Positions 35,953 to 44,216 of a stretch of DNA of 64,000 bases are shown piece after piece; positions within the stretch are counted from its first letter, which is position 1, and every line of letters begins with the position of its first letter. Source of the DNA: Halalkalicoccus sp. CG83 (GTDB lineage Archaea; Halobacteriota; Halobacteria; Halobacteriales; Halalkalicoccaceae); contig NZ_JAZDDH010000002.1 in NCBI RefSeq assembly GCF_037081715.1, positions 613,201 to 677,200 of the forward strand, in the 5' to 3' direction. A model generated the notes under the pieces. That model ran no database searches, was not told the DNA's origin, and saw nothing but the letters and a program-made list of their open reading frames with translations. A program made the position numbers and the translations under genes.

Positions 35953-37194
35953 TCAGAGCACCCCCAGATCGAGCGCGATGGTGTAGAGCGTCCTGATTCC
36001 CAGCCCGATCACGACGAGCGTGACGAGCCCGCCCAGCACGTTCTGGGGCGTGGTGTTGACGTACTCGTCGAGGATCGATCGGTCGTTCATCACGTAGATG
36101 AGGAACACCGCGAGCACGGGCAGGAGGATGCCGTTCGCGACCTGCGCGAAGACGATCGCCTGGACGGGGCTGTAGCCCTGCGCGGAGAAGAAAACGCCGA
36201 CGGCGATGATCGTCCCCCAGATCGCCCGAAACCGTGCCGACGTGAGGTCGCGCTCCCAGCCCAGCGCGCCGGCGGTGGCGTACGCGCCCGCGAGCGGTGC
36301 GGTCGTCGCGCTCGTAAAGCCCGCCGCGAACAGCCCGATACTGAAGAACACCTTCGCGTACGTGCCGACGAGCGGCTCAAGCTGGTCGGCCATCCTCGCG
36401 ACGTTCTCGATCTCGGTGCCGACGGGGAACACCGCCGCCGCGGTGATCATGATCCCGAGCGTGATGATCCCCCCGAGGACGATCGAGGCGACCGTGTCGG
36501 TCCGGCACTCGGCGAGGTCGGCGGGGCCGGCCCATCGCTCCTGGACGCTGCTCGCGTGCAGGAAGAGGTTGTAGCCGACGACCGTCGTCCCGATCAGGCC
36601 GGTGATGAGGAAGATCGAGCCCTCGGGGATCGCCGGGACGAACCCCAGCGCGATCGCGGCGGGGTCGGGCCGGATGAGGATCGCGGTCAGCAGGAACGAA
36701 ACGCCCATGACCGCGACGAGGCCGATGAGTACCCGTTCGATCAGCTCATACCGCCCGCTCCACAGCAGCAGGGCCGCGACGACTCCCAGAAGCGGCCCCC
36801 AGATCTGCGCGCTCACCGGCGTCAGCGCGGCCAGCCCGGCGGCGCCGCCGAGGATGTTGCCCGCCTCGAAGGCGGCGGTGCCGACGCCGATCGCGCTCAC
36901 CACGAGCAGGACGCTCGCCCCCGAGAGAACGGGGTTGTCGAACTGTGTGCGGAGCGCCTCGCCCAACCCCTCACGGGAGACGAGCCCGAGGCGGGCGCTC
37001 ATCTCCTGGAGGACGATCGTCGCGAACACCGAGAAGGCGAGCGTCCAGATGAGCGCGTAGCCGAACTGCGCGCCGGTCACGCTCGCGGTCGTCACCGTCC
37101 CCGGGCCGATGAAGGCGGCGGCGACGAGCGCGCCGGGGCCGATCGCTTCGAGCCGATCTCTGAGGGTCATGCTGCCTCCATGTGTCTCGTTCAC
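35953..37194 (-). CDS. Nramp-like transporter lacking canonical metal ligands
   Basis: 413 aa with about 11 membrane helices. The fold is Nramp: AIGPGALVAAAFIGPGTVTT at 17-36 aligns with the TM1 region, and GTTVVGYNLFLHASSVQERW aligns with TM6. The metal-binding DPGN of TM1 is GPGT here, and MPH of TM6 is VGY, so the Asp, Asn and Met ligands of Mn2+/Fe2+ transporters are missing. It is the first gene of the hydantoinase operon. From memory, Nramp-like YcsG sits in the Bacillus subtilis oxoprolinase operon, which suggests a linked organic substrate or a different ion. No promoter stands out beyond an A5/T5 run near 37213. Confidence 0.85.
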   Translation of the reverse strand: MNETHGGSMTLRDRLEAIGPGALVAAAFIGPGTVTTASVTGAQFGYALIWTLAFSVFATIVLQEMSARLGLVSREGLGEALRTQFDNPVLSGASVLLVVSAIGVGTAAFEAGNILGGAAGLAALTPVSAQIWGPLLGVVAALLLWSGRYELIERVLIGLVAVMGVSFLLTAILIRPDPAAIALGFVPAIPEGSIFLITGLIGTTVVGYNLFLHASSVQERWAGPADLAECRTDTVASIVLGGIITLGIMITAAAVFPVGTEIENVARMADQLEPLVGTYAKVFFSIGLFAAGFTSATTAPLAGAYATAGALGWERDLTSARFRAIWGTIIAVGVFFSAQGYSPVQAIVFAQVANGILLPVLAVFLIYVMNDRSILDEYVNTTPQNVLGGLVTLVVIGLGIRTLYTIALDLGVL

Positions 37195-37298
37195 AACGGC
37201 CGCGCACTACACAAAAAGGTTGTTGAGCCGACTGCATCGGGCGTGTTCGAGCGTACGACTACGATATGAACCCGTATGAACGCCGGCCCCGCTCGGGC

Positions 37299-37850
37299 TC
37301 ACTCGTCGCTCGGCAGCTCCGTTAGCAACACCTTCGAGACGCCGGACTCGATACGCAGATCGAACGGAAGCGAGACGGTACTTCGCTCGATGAATCGGGT
37401 CATGAACCACTTCATCGACTCCGAGGGGAAGACGACGTGGTAGGTCCCGTCGTCCGTCCGGCGTACCGTCAGGAACCCACAAAAGGAGAGCCAGTCGAGC
37501 AGCTCGCCCAGATCCGAGAAGCGACTCTCGTACTCGCGAGCGTGGTAGTCGGAGACGCGGTCGGTCTCCTCGAGGAAGTCGGGGTCGGGATCGCCCTCGG
37601 CGTCGGTGACGTACTCGAGAAAGCAGTGCAGGAAGTCGACGTCGAGCAACACGTGCTCGCCGCTCGAGAGCATCTGGTGGTACTCCTCCAGATTGGCGCT
37701 GGCGTCGGCGGTCGCCGCCTCGAAGTTCGCGGCGTAGAACGCCAGTGCCCGTCGGACGACCTCGCTTTGGCCCTTCCCGGTCTCGCGGACGAGCGAGTCG
37801 AGCGCTGCGCGCGCGTCCTCGTCGAGCGATACCGTGACGCGGTCGGTCAT
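37299..37850 (-). CDS. Ribbon-helix-helix transcriptional regulator with C-terminal sensor-like domain
   Basis: 183 aa. Residues 1-45 (DRVTVSLDEDARAALDSLV, then GKGQSEVVRRALAFYAAN) form a CopG-type RHH DNA-binding domain. The C-terminal about 120 residues, including LDVDFLHCFLEYVTDA and LGELLDWLSFCGFLTVRR, form a second domain of unknown ligand seen in haloarchaeal RHH proteins. The TATA box in front of its start lies inside a 12-bp near-palindrome, consistent with autoregulation. Confidence 0.8.
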   Translation of the reverse strand: MTDRVTVSLDEDARAALDSLVRETGKGQSEVVRRALAFYAANFEAATADASANLEEYHQMLSSGEHVLLDVDFLHCFLEYVTDAEGDPDPDFLEETDRVSDYHAREYESRFSDLGELLDWLSFCGFLTVRRTDDGTYHVVFPSESMKWFMTRFIERSTVSLPFDLRIESGVSKVLLTELPSDE

Positions 37851-37868
37851 ACCCGTCGTAAGGAACGT

Positions 37869-37880
37869 GTATACTTATAC
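37869..37880. promoter_or_regulatory. Palindromic TATA box of the RHH regulator (candidate autoregulatory operator)
   Basis: GTATA and TATAC are perfect inverted half-sites around CT, 19-30 nt before the ATG at 37850. The same bases form the TATA box, so a dimeric RHH protein bound here would block TBP. Confidence 0.5.
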
Positions 37881-37891
37881 CTCCATCCGCC

Positions 37892-38107
37892 TCAGAACGA
37901 TCCGCGCCGGTAGAGCCAGACGTCGATCCCCGTCAAAAGGAGCGCGACCGCCAGGATGACTCCGCCGGCGAACGGCTCGCCCAGCGAGAACGCGTAGAGC
38001 CCCGTCCCGACCAGGAGCAGGTCCAGCGTCGCGATCGAGAGGATCATCCCGGCCGGCCCGCCCTCGTCGCCGTCGTTCTCGCCGTCGGAATCGGCGTCCT
38101 CGCTCAT
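37892..38107 (-). CDS. Small two-helix membrane protein, 71 aa
   Basis: MSEDADSDGENDGDEGGPAG is a soluble acidic head; MILSIATLDLLLVGTGLYAF and GGVILAVALLLTGIDVWLYR are two transmembrane helices. It is probably a small haloarchaeal membrane protein of unknown function. It is encoded upstream of the RHH gene on the same strand. The start is the ATG at 38107; the frame is open much further 5', but that part overlaps the haemoglobin gene on the other strand. Confidence 0.7.
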   Translation of the reverse strand: MSEDADSDGENDGDEGGPAGMILSIATLDLLLVGTGLYAFSLGEPFAGGVILAVALLLTGIDVWLYRRGSF

Positions 38108-38296
38108 TGGTCGATCCTTCGGTGCGACGTTACTAACCGTTGTGTTCCGCCACTTCGGTGCTCCGAGTCGGAACTCGTTTCGGGCTCCGTGAAATCCTCG
38201 GCAGTTGATGGAGCTGTCGTGCTGAAGACGGAGGGTGTACTCCTCACTCCCCCTTCGGTCGTCGTCGTGAGAAAAAAGGATTCGAACGTGGCTCGC

Positions 38297-38770
38297 ATGA
38301 GTGACGAAGAAGTGACATACGACGCCGGGCCGACGGGTGATGAGGAAAAGATACCCGAATATGAGGGGAAATCGCTGTACGAGCGACTCGGTGGTGTCTA
38401 TGGCATCGCTGGCGCGGTGGACGTCCTGGTCGACCGGCTGTACGAGAACGACGCAGCCAACGAGAATCCGGCAGTACAGGAGTTTCACGAGAACTACGGG
38501 AGAGCCGGCTTCAAGTACCTCGTGACGGCGTGGGCCATCGAGTACTCCGGTGGACCGGAGGTCTATCCGGGTCGGGGCATGGAAAAGGCCCACGAGGACC
38601 TCGAGGTGACGGAACGCGGCTTCGATGTCGTGCGCACCGAGATCAAGAGCACTCTCTACTACGTGGGCGTCCCCCATCAGGAGATGAAGGAGTTCATGGA
38701 CATCATCGATGTGTTTCGGGACCGAGTGGTCGCCGACGAACACCGCGACGAGAGTTGGGAAGCACCGTAG
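38297..38770 (+). CDS. Truncated haemoglobin, group I-like
   Basis: 157 aa: about 25 extra N-terminal residues, then SLYERLGGVYGIAGAVDVLV, which opens truncated globins. The proximal His is H99 in MEKAHEDLEVTERGFDVV, matching helix F of group I trHbs; LYYVGVPHQEMKEFMDIIDV completes helices G and H. It should bind haem and O2 or NO, and may serve in oxygen or NO handling. The start is the ATG at 38297. Codon use just upstream of the gene is more A+T-rich than in the body. Confidence 0.88.
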   Translation: MSDEEVTYDAGPTGDEEKIPEYEGKSLYERLGGVYGIAGAVDVLVDRLYENDAANENPAVQEFHENYGRAGFKYLVTAWAIEYSGGPEVYPGRGMEKAHEDLEVTERGFDVVRTEIKSTLYYVGVPHQEMKEFMDIIDVFRDRVVADEHRDESWEAP

Positions 38771-39146
38771 CGACGACCAGCCGGAGAGACGGCCGTTCCC
38801 GAGGGGGTGTACCCATCTACGAGCAGTCCTCTTGCGAGATATGCACCTTCCGTTCAGCACGGTCGCCGAAACCCATCGATGATCGAGGATTTCTACGGGA
38901 CGTCGTTTCGGAACGTGTCCATTCTCGGCAAACGGAGGGACGTACCGGACCGATCCCGCTCGGTCTCATCGAAAGGGCGGCCGAACGAGACGGATGGGAT
39001 GCGGACCACCGCTGCCAAACGAGAACGCGGTCAAACCGATGGAGTGGAACGTCTGGTTCGGACTCCTGATCACCGGGTGGTTTCCCCACACCTGGTTTCG
39101 TTTCGAGACCCCTTCCTGTGATCGTACCGTTCACACGACGTGGGGA
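38771..39146. other. Intergenic region between haemoglobin gene and ychF
   Basis: 376 bp between converging genes. Its G+C is lower than that of the flanking genes and no frame has haloarchaeal codon bias. Short open frames exist on both strands, but their predicted proteins have no acidic bias or recognisable motif. A fragment near 39035-39105 would encode MEWNVWFGLLITGWFPHTWF, hydrophobic but unsupported. I see no convincing gene or RNA. Confidence 0.4.
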
Positions 39147-40325
39147 TCAGTTGGTACTCACGATCCTGATCACGTCGCCCTCCTCTAGCTCGTGGTCCTC
39201 GCCGATCCGGCGTTTCGAACGGGCGTCGACGGCGTGGAGGTAGCCCTCGCCGATGTCGCTGTGGACGGCGTACGCCAGGTCGTGCGGGGTCGACCCCCGG
39301 GGGAGCAGAAAGGCGTCAGGCAGTACGTTCCCCTGGCCGTCGGTCCACTTCGTCTCGTTCTGGACGGGATACGCCGTGAAGCGATCGAGGAGGTCATAGA
39401 CGGCGGCGTCGAGCGTCGCCTGCACGCCGGTGTCGCCCCACTCGCTCATCACCCCGCGGAGTCCGTCGAGCCCGCGGCGCTGGCCCTCGCCCAACTCGCC
39501 GACGATCTCGAAGTCGGGATCGCCGGGGTCGTACTCGATCAGACCGGCCTCCGCGCCCTTCCTAAGCGCGAGTTCGCCCTCCGCAGTCGTCGGGACGATC
39601 GGCTTGTCGATTTCGCGGAGCCGTTCGAGGTTCTCCTCGGGTGCGATATCGGCTTTGTTCGCGGCGACGATGATCGGTTTCGTCAGCTCCCGGACCCGCC
39701 GCGCGAGCGCCTCGCGATCCCCGTCGGTCCACTGCCGCGGATCGGAGGGGTACTCCAGGTTTCGAAGGACGGTCGCTACGTCGGCTTCGGTCGCGCCGAA
39801 GCCCGTCAGTACCTCCGTGACGGCCTCGTCGATGTCGAACCCCGGCGAGCGCGACTGGCGCTCGACGCCCTCCCAGTTGCGATCGACGATCCCCGCGAGC
39901 CAGAGGTCCATCTCCTCCTCGATGAAGTCGACGTCCTCGAGCGGGTCGTGGCTGCCGACGTCGACCGGCTCTCCCTCGGCGTTCGTCCCGCCGGAGGCAT
40001 CGACGACGTTGATGATCGCGTCGGCGTTCGTCAACGCGTCGAGGAACTGGTTGCCGAGCCCCTTTCCCTCGTGGGCGCCCGGCACCAGCCCCGCGACGTC
40101 GATCAGCTCGACCGGGACGTAGCGCTTGCCGTCCCGGCAGTTCTCGTTGTCACAGCGCTCCTCGAGGTCGAGACACGGACACTCCGTGCGGACGTAGCTC
40201 ACCCCGCGGTTGGGATCGATCGTCGTGAACGGGTAGTTCGCGACGTCGACCTCCGCGCGGGTCGCCGCGGTGTAGAAGGTGGACTTGCCGGCGTTGGGCT
40301 TGCCCGCGAGCGCGAGCGATAGCAT
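39147..40325 (-). CDS. ychF: OBG-type GTPase/ATPase YchF
   Basis: 392 aa. P-loop GKPNAGKST (8-16), switch motif DVAG, NKADIAP (guanine-specificity-like motif) and a C-terminal TGS domain ending HELEEGDVIRIVSTN. The archaeal Cys-rich stretch CPCLDLEERCDNENCRDGKR follows the first strand. YchF/Ola1 proteins bind the ribosome and can use ATP. It is downstream of the NhaC-type gene on the same strand after 51 nt. Confidence 0.95.
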   Translation of the reverse strand: MLSLALAGKPNAGKSTFYTAATRAEVDVANYPFTTIDPNRGVSYVRTECPCLDLEERCDNENCRDGKRYVPVELIDVAGLVPGAHEGKGLGNQFLDALTNADAIINVVDASGGTNAEGEPVDVGSHDPLEDVDFIEEEMDLWLAGIVDRNWEGVERQSRSPGFDIDEAVTEVLTGFGATEADVATVLRNLEYPSDPRQWTDGDREALARRVRELTKPIIVAANKADIAPEENLERLREIDKPIVPTTAEGELALRKGAEAGLIEYDPGDPDFEIVGELGEGQRRGLDGLRGVMSEWGDTGVQATLDAAVYDLLDRFTAYPVQNETKWTDGQGNVLPDAFLLPRGSTPHDLAYAVHSDIGEGYLHAVDARSKRRIGEDHELEEGDVIRIVSTN

Positions 40326-40376
40326 GGGTCAGCTACCGCCGAGCGAGGGAACTGCCTTTCGGTTCCTTCGGTTCGG

Positions 40377-41975
40377 TCAGTCGTCGGCCGGCGAGTCGCG
40401 CTCGCGAGCGGCGAACGGCGACGCCGAGACGTTCTTGCGGCGCGAATCCAGCTCGGAGAGCGCGTAGACGACCGTGATGAGCACCACCAGCCCGACCGGA
40501 ATGAGGACGATCTGTGAGAGGCCGGTCAGCCCGTACAGCAGGTAGCCCAGTGTGGCGACCGCGGCCGCGGTCAGCGCGTAGTAGATCTGGGTGCGGACGT
40601 GGTCGATGTGGTCCGCGCCGGCGAACGTCGAGGAGAGGACGGTGGTGTCGGAGATCGGCGAGCAGTGGTCGCCGAAGATCGCTCCCGAGAACACGGCGCC
40701 GGTGGCGACCGCGAGCATCTCCGAGGAGCCGCCGGAGATCTCCCAGGCCACCGGGATCGCGATCGGGGTGACGATCGCCATCGTCCCCCAGGAGGTGCCG
40801 ATCGAGAAGGAGATGAACCCCGCGGTGAACAGGATCACGATCGGCAGCAGCGTCGGCGTGATGAGACCCTGGGCGATGCCGGTCACGTACTCGCCGGTGC
40901 CGAGCGCCTCCGCGACCGCGCCGATCGACCACGCGAGCACGAGGATGGCGATCGCGTGGAGCATGATCCCGAACCCGTCGAGGACGGTCTCCATCCCCTC
41001 AGCCAGGTCGAGGATGCCCAGTCCGATCGCCAGGACGAGTGCGGTCGCGGCCATCCCGAACGAGCCCCAGACGAGCGCGCCGATGAAGTCCGCGTTCTCG
41101 GCTACCTCCAGCGCGGAGGCGCCCGGCGAGTAGCCGGTCTGGATCGCCCCGACCACGACGATGACCACCAGCACGGCCAACGGCACCAGGAACGTCAACA
41201 GGGTCGGCGACTCCGTCTCGACGGAGCCCAGATCGTCCTTCATGCTCTGGAGCGGGTTCGCCCCGTCGCGATTGACCTTGCCGGTGGTCTGAGCGCGGTG
41301 TTCGGCGTCGAGCATCTCCCCGAAGTCGCGCCGCGAGATGACGACCACCCCGACCAGCAACAGCGCGAAGAGACAGTAGAGGTTGTACGGGATGCTCCGC
41401 AGGAAGGTGAGGAACGCCGAGGGGGCGACGTCGGTGATTCCCGCCGCCTCATAGCCCGTCTGGATCATGCTGATCTGGAAGGCGACCCAGCTCGAGATGC
41501 CGAACGTCGCGACGGGTGCGGCGGTCGAGTCAAGCAGGTAGGCGAGCTTCTCGCGGGACATGTTCACCTCGTCGGCGATGTCCTTCATCGAGGAGCCGAC
41601 GATGGCGGTGTTGGCGTAGTCGTCGAAGAACCAGAGCATACCCAGGAGCCACGTCGCGATTCCGACCTTCCGATGGGAGTCGAGACGGCTCGTCGCGTAG
41701 TTCGCGACCGCGATCGACCCGCCCATCCGCCAGATGAGCGCGATCCCAGCGCCCAGCAGCGAGACGAAGACGATGATCTGGGCGTGAAAGACGTCGTCGC
41801 CGATCGCCTCGACGATCCACTGAAACGCCTGGGCGATGCCGAGGCTGCCCGAGGCGATGATTCCGCCCGACCAGACGCCGATGAACAGCGATAGCAACGC
41901 ACGCCGGGTGATGATCGCGAGCGCGATCGCGACCAGCGGCGGTACGAGCGACAGTGCCCCGAACTCGGATGCCAT
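40377..41975 (-). CDS. NhaC-family Na+/H+ antiporter-like transporter
   Basis: 532 aa from the ATG at 41975 with about 11-13 membrane helices. IGTSWGTMAIVTPIAIPVAW and FGDHCSPISDTTVLSSTFAG are the conserved C-terminal motifs of the NhaC/IT superfamily. MLWFFDDYANTAIVGSSMKD is the matching N-terminal motif. Candidate activities are Na+/H+ exchange or dicarboxylate/amine antiport. AAGTGTTAACA upstream fits a TATA box about 27 nt before the ATG. A GGGAGGGG sequence 4 nt before the start could act as Shine-Dalgarno. Confidence 0.9.
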   Translation of the reverse strand: MASEFGALSLVPPLVAIALAIITRRALLSLFIGVWSGGIIASGSLGIAQAFQWIVEAIGDDVFHAQIIVFVSLLGAGIALIWRMGGSIAVANYATSRLDSHRKVGIATWLLGMLWFFDDYANTAIVGSSMKDIADEVNMSREKLAYLLDSTAAPVATFGISSWVAFQISMIQTGYEAAGITDVAPSAFLTFLRSIPYNLYCLFALLLVGVVVISRRDFGEMLDAEHRAQTTGKVNRDGANPLQSMKDDLGSVETESPTLLTFLVPLAVLVVIVVVGAIQTGYSPGASALEVAENADFIGALVWGSFGMAATALVLAIGLGILDLAEGMETVLDGFGIMLHAIAILVLAWSIGAVAEALGTGEYVTGIAQGLITPTLLPIVILFTAGFISFSIGTSWGTMAIVTPIAIPVAWEISGGSSEMLAVATGAVFSGAIFGDHCSPISDTTVLSSTFAGADHIDHVRTQIYYALTAAAVATLGYLLYGLTGLSQIVLIPVGLVVLITVVYALSELDSRRKNVSASPFAARERDSPADD

Positions 41976-42456
41976 ACCCCTCCCTTGACAAGGCACCTGT
42001 TAACACTTTCGGGAAATTGATGTTTTATCGCTCTATATCATATAAATTTAATACTCTGAAATGAATCTCCACGTATATGTTCCCTCCCCATCCGATGCTA
42101 GAACCGATGACCCGATATAGAACGGGTAATCCACGAGACGATGATCGGACGACCTGAGGAAGACGGATCCTCAGAACGTACAGCGGGAATCGAGGACGTT
42201 TTGCGGATCGAGCGAAACCGTTCTAATTCCCCTTCGGTTATGAGATACTACTCCGGGTACTTTTCAGTCATCTATTCTGAAAACCCGTTCAGGGACGTAT
42301 CACTACGGGGATATGAAGCGGCTACCGACGACTGATTCAAACGGCGGCCTTGCGTCAGTGATCCGTCATCTAGCTACTGACGTAATCTGCTCCGTCTACT
42401 CTGGCGGCGACGCCCTCGACCGGTCGATTTTTGCGATCTACGACCCAACCGGGAGC
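41976..42456. other. AT-rich divergent region between NhaC-type and ATP-grasp genes
   Basis: 481 bp with much lower G+C than the neighbourhood. It carries the NhaC promoter (GTTAAC at 42000-42005), the strongly AT-rich CATATAAATTTAATAC near 42039-42054, and a perfect 7-bp hairpin at 42154-42174 (CTGAGGA/TCCTCAG, 7-nt loop). An open frame from 42313 joins the ATP-grasp gene in frame, but its residues up to 42456 look non-coding. A short frame at 42141-42335 is unsupported. Confidence 0.5.
42154..42174. repeat. Hairpin in AT-rich intergenic region
   Basis: CTGAGGA and TCCTCAG arms around a 7-nt loop, about 280 bp upstream of the ATP-grasp start. It could be an operator or part of a leader RNA. 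Confidence 0.35.
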
Positions 42457-43743
42457 ATGGCCGATCGATTTCTGGAGTTCGACGAACTCCTCGACCGGGT
42501 GGAGGAGCACTCGTTCGTCCGCGCGCCGGCGATCGTCTGTAACGCTCACATCACCGGCCTGGGCGTCTCTCGGGCGCTCGCGCGCCACGACGTTCCCGTG
42601 ATCGCGCTCGACCGTACCGGCGACGGGGTCGCGCCGTCCTCCTCGGCGGTCACGTTCGCCGGGCGGGTGACGTACCCGCTCGATAACCTCGAGGGATTTC
42701 GAGCCGACGTCGAGGCGATCGCCGACGCGATCGATCACGAGCCGGTCGCCTTCGGCTGTATGGACGAGTGGGTCCACGCGTTCGCCGACGCCGAGCCGGC
42801 GGGCGTTCGCCTGCCCTTCGCCGAGCGGGAGGTCGTCGACGCGGTCCTCGACAAGGAGTCGCTCTACGGCCTCGCGGCCGAACTCGAGGTCCCCTTCCCC
42901 GAGACCTACCGCCTCGCGGGGATCGGCGGCGAGTCGCCCGCGGCCGCCGAGGCGCTCGGCGATCCGATCGAGCCCGAGGAGGCCCTCGACCGCCTCGAGT
43001 TCCCGTTCGTCCTCAAGCCCGCACGGAAACGGGAGTTCGAGGAGGCGGTCGGGACGAACGTCATCGAGGTCGAGGATGAGGAGGAGTACGCGGAGGTGAT
43101 CGCGACCGCCCGCGAGGCCGATATCCGCGTGATGGCCCAGGAGGCGGTCCCGATCGCGCAGGGCGAGGACTGCTCGCTCGCCTCCTACGTCCCGCCGACC
43201 GACGAGGGCGAGCCGCTGGCGTTCGTCGGCAATCCGCTCGTGCGCTATCCGCGCGCGTTCGGCACCTCGTGTGTCGTCGAGCGTGTCGACCGTCCCGAGA
43301 TCGAGGAACGCGCGGTCTCGGTGCTCTCCGAGACTGGCTACCACGGCATCAGCGAGTCGGAGTTCGTCTACGATAGCGACCGGAAGGAGTACGTCCTGCT
43401 CGACGTCAACACCCGCCCCTGGAAGTGGATCGGCCTGCCCGTGACGGCGGGCGCGAACCTGCCGATGGCCGCCTACGCCGACGCGACCGGAGCGGAGTAC
43501 GAACCTGCTGAACCGAACGACAGCGCCCGCTGGGTCTACCTGCCCGACTACCTCGAACTGCTCGCGACCGACGAGACCTTCGGCGACGTGCTCTCGGAGG
43601 CCGAGTGGACCGCGCTCGTCTCCGGCGCGTTCGAGGAGGACGACGGGCTCGCGACCGGCGTCTACTCGCCGTCGGATCCCGGTCCCACCTACGACGTGAT
43701 CAGAACGGAGTTCGGCGGGATCGAGTACTACTGCTCCTGCTAA
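42457..43743 (+). CDS. ATP-grasp carboxylate-amine ligase-like protein
   Basis: 428 aa from the ATG at 42457. FPFVLKPARKREFEEAVGTN carries the ATP-binding Lys; EYVLLDVNTRPWKWIGLPV has the metal-binding Glu/Asn region of ATP-grasp enzymes. The N-terminal VCNAHITGLGVSRALARHDV is a preATP-grasp Rossmann-like domain. Relatives join a carboxylate to an amine or thiol via acyl phosphate, often in surface glycan or lipid modification. It has no operon partner and the substrate is unknown. The gene ends 6 nt before a strong terminator hairpin. Confidence 0.85.
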   Translation: MADRFLEFDELLDRVEEHSFVRAPAIVCNAHITGLGVSRALARHDVPVIALDRTGDGVAPSSSAVTFAGRVTYPLDNLEGFRADVEAIADAIDHEPVAFGCMDEWVHAFADAEPAGVRLPFAEREVVDAVLDKESLYGLAAELEVPFPETYRLAGIGGESPAAAEALGDPIEPEEALDRLEFPFVLKPARKREFEEAVGTNVIEVEDEEEYAEVIATAREADIRVMAQEAVPIAQGEDCSLASYVPPTDEGEPLAFVGNPLVRYPRAFGTSCVVERVDRPEIEERAVSVLSETGYHGISESEFVYDSDRKEYVLLDVNTRPWKWIGLPVTAGANLPMAAYADATGAEYEPAEPNDSARWVYLPDYLELLATDETFGDVLSEAEWTALVSGAFEEDDGLATGVYSPSDPGPTYDVIRTEFGGIEYYCSC

Positions 43744-43749
43744 CGGACC

Positions 43750-43785
43750 TTTTTACTCTGAGGGGCTGTTCCCTCAGAGTGAAAA
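43750..43785. terminator. Strong hairpin terminator after ATP-grasp gene
   Basis: A 15-position stem (43750-43764 with 43771-43785; one T-G pair, the others Watson-Crick) has a 6-nt loop. T5 at the left foot and A4 at the right foot make it symmetric, so it could stop transcripts from both converging genes. It begins 7 nt after the ATP-grasp stop. Confidence 0.6.
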
Positions 43786-43899
43786 TCTCCACCAAAAAAA
43801 CCGCGTAACGAGTTCTCGACCATCGTATTTGTGGAGAGCTCATGCACTCACGCCCCGTCGATCCCGGTCCGCTCAGCACGGTGCCGATCCCCCGGCGTC

Positions 43900-44133
43900 C
43901 TACCTCGCGATCCGCTCGCCCTCCGACGACCGATCGTCCAGGATCTCCCGACCCAGTTCCGTCTCCTGCTTGAACGCGACGCGTATCGCGTCCTCCAGCG
44001 ATCGACCGTCGGTCGGCATCCCCTTGACGACGGCCCCGGCGACGTCCTCGGCGAATCGATCGGTCATCGTCTCGAACTCCACGTCCGCCGTCCGGCGGTC
44101 CAGGCGATAGTGGAGGACGCCGTCGAGCATCAC
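43900..44133 (-). CDS. Small conserved-looking protein, 77 aa
   Basis: MMLDGVLHYRLDRRTADVEF, then DRFAEDVAGAVVKGMPTDG and VAFKQETELGREILDDRSSE. Third-position G/C bias and acidic composition are those of a real gene. I know no family. It is divergent from the LLM flavin monooxygenase gene with 83 nt between the starts, so shared control is possible. An alternative start is the second ATG. Confidence 0.6.
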   Translation of the reverse strand: MMLDGVLHYRLDRRTADVEFETMTDRFAEDVAGAVVKGMPTDGRSLEDAIRVAFKQETELGREILDDRSSEGERIAR

Positions 44134-44216
44134 CCTTCCTACGCCGAGGGCGGCCGGTCGTGAGATCGACTGCCGGATCCACCGCGTATATGGACGTACG
44201 TCGGCAAGCCACCGCT

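Noticed and set aside
38807..39121. Short open frames on both strands in the haemoglobin-ychF gap
   Set aside because: No codon bias, acidic composition or motif; overlapping frames on both strands suggest non-coding DNA.
42141..42335. 64-residue open frame in the AT-rich region upstream of the ATP-grasp gene
   Set aside because: Composition unlike haloarchaeal proteins and no start signals; it overlaps the control region.
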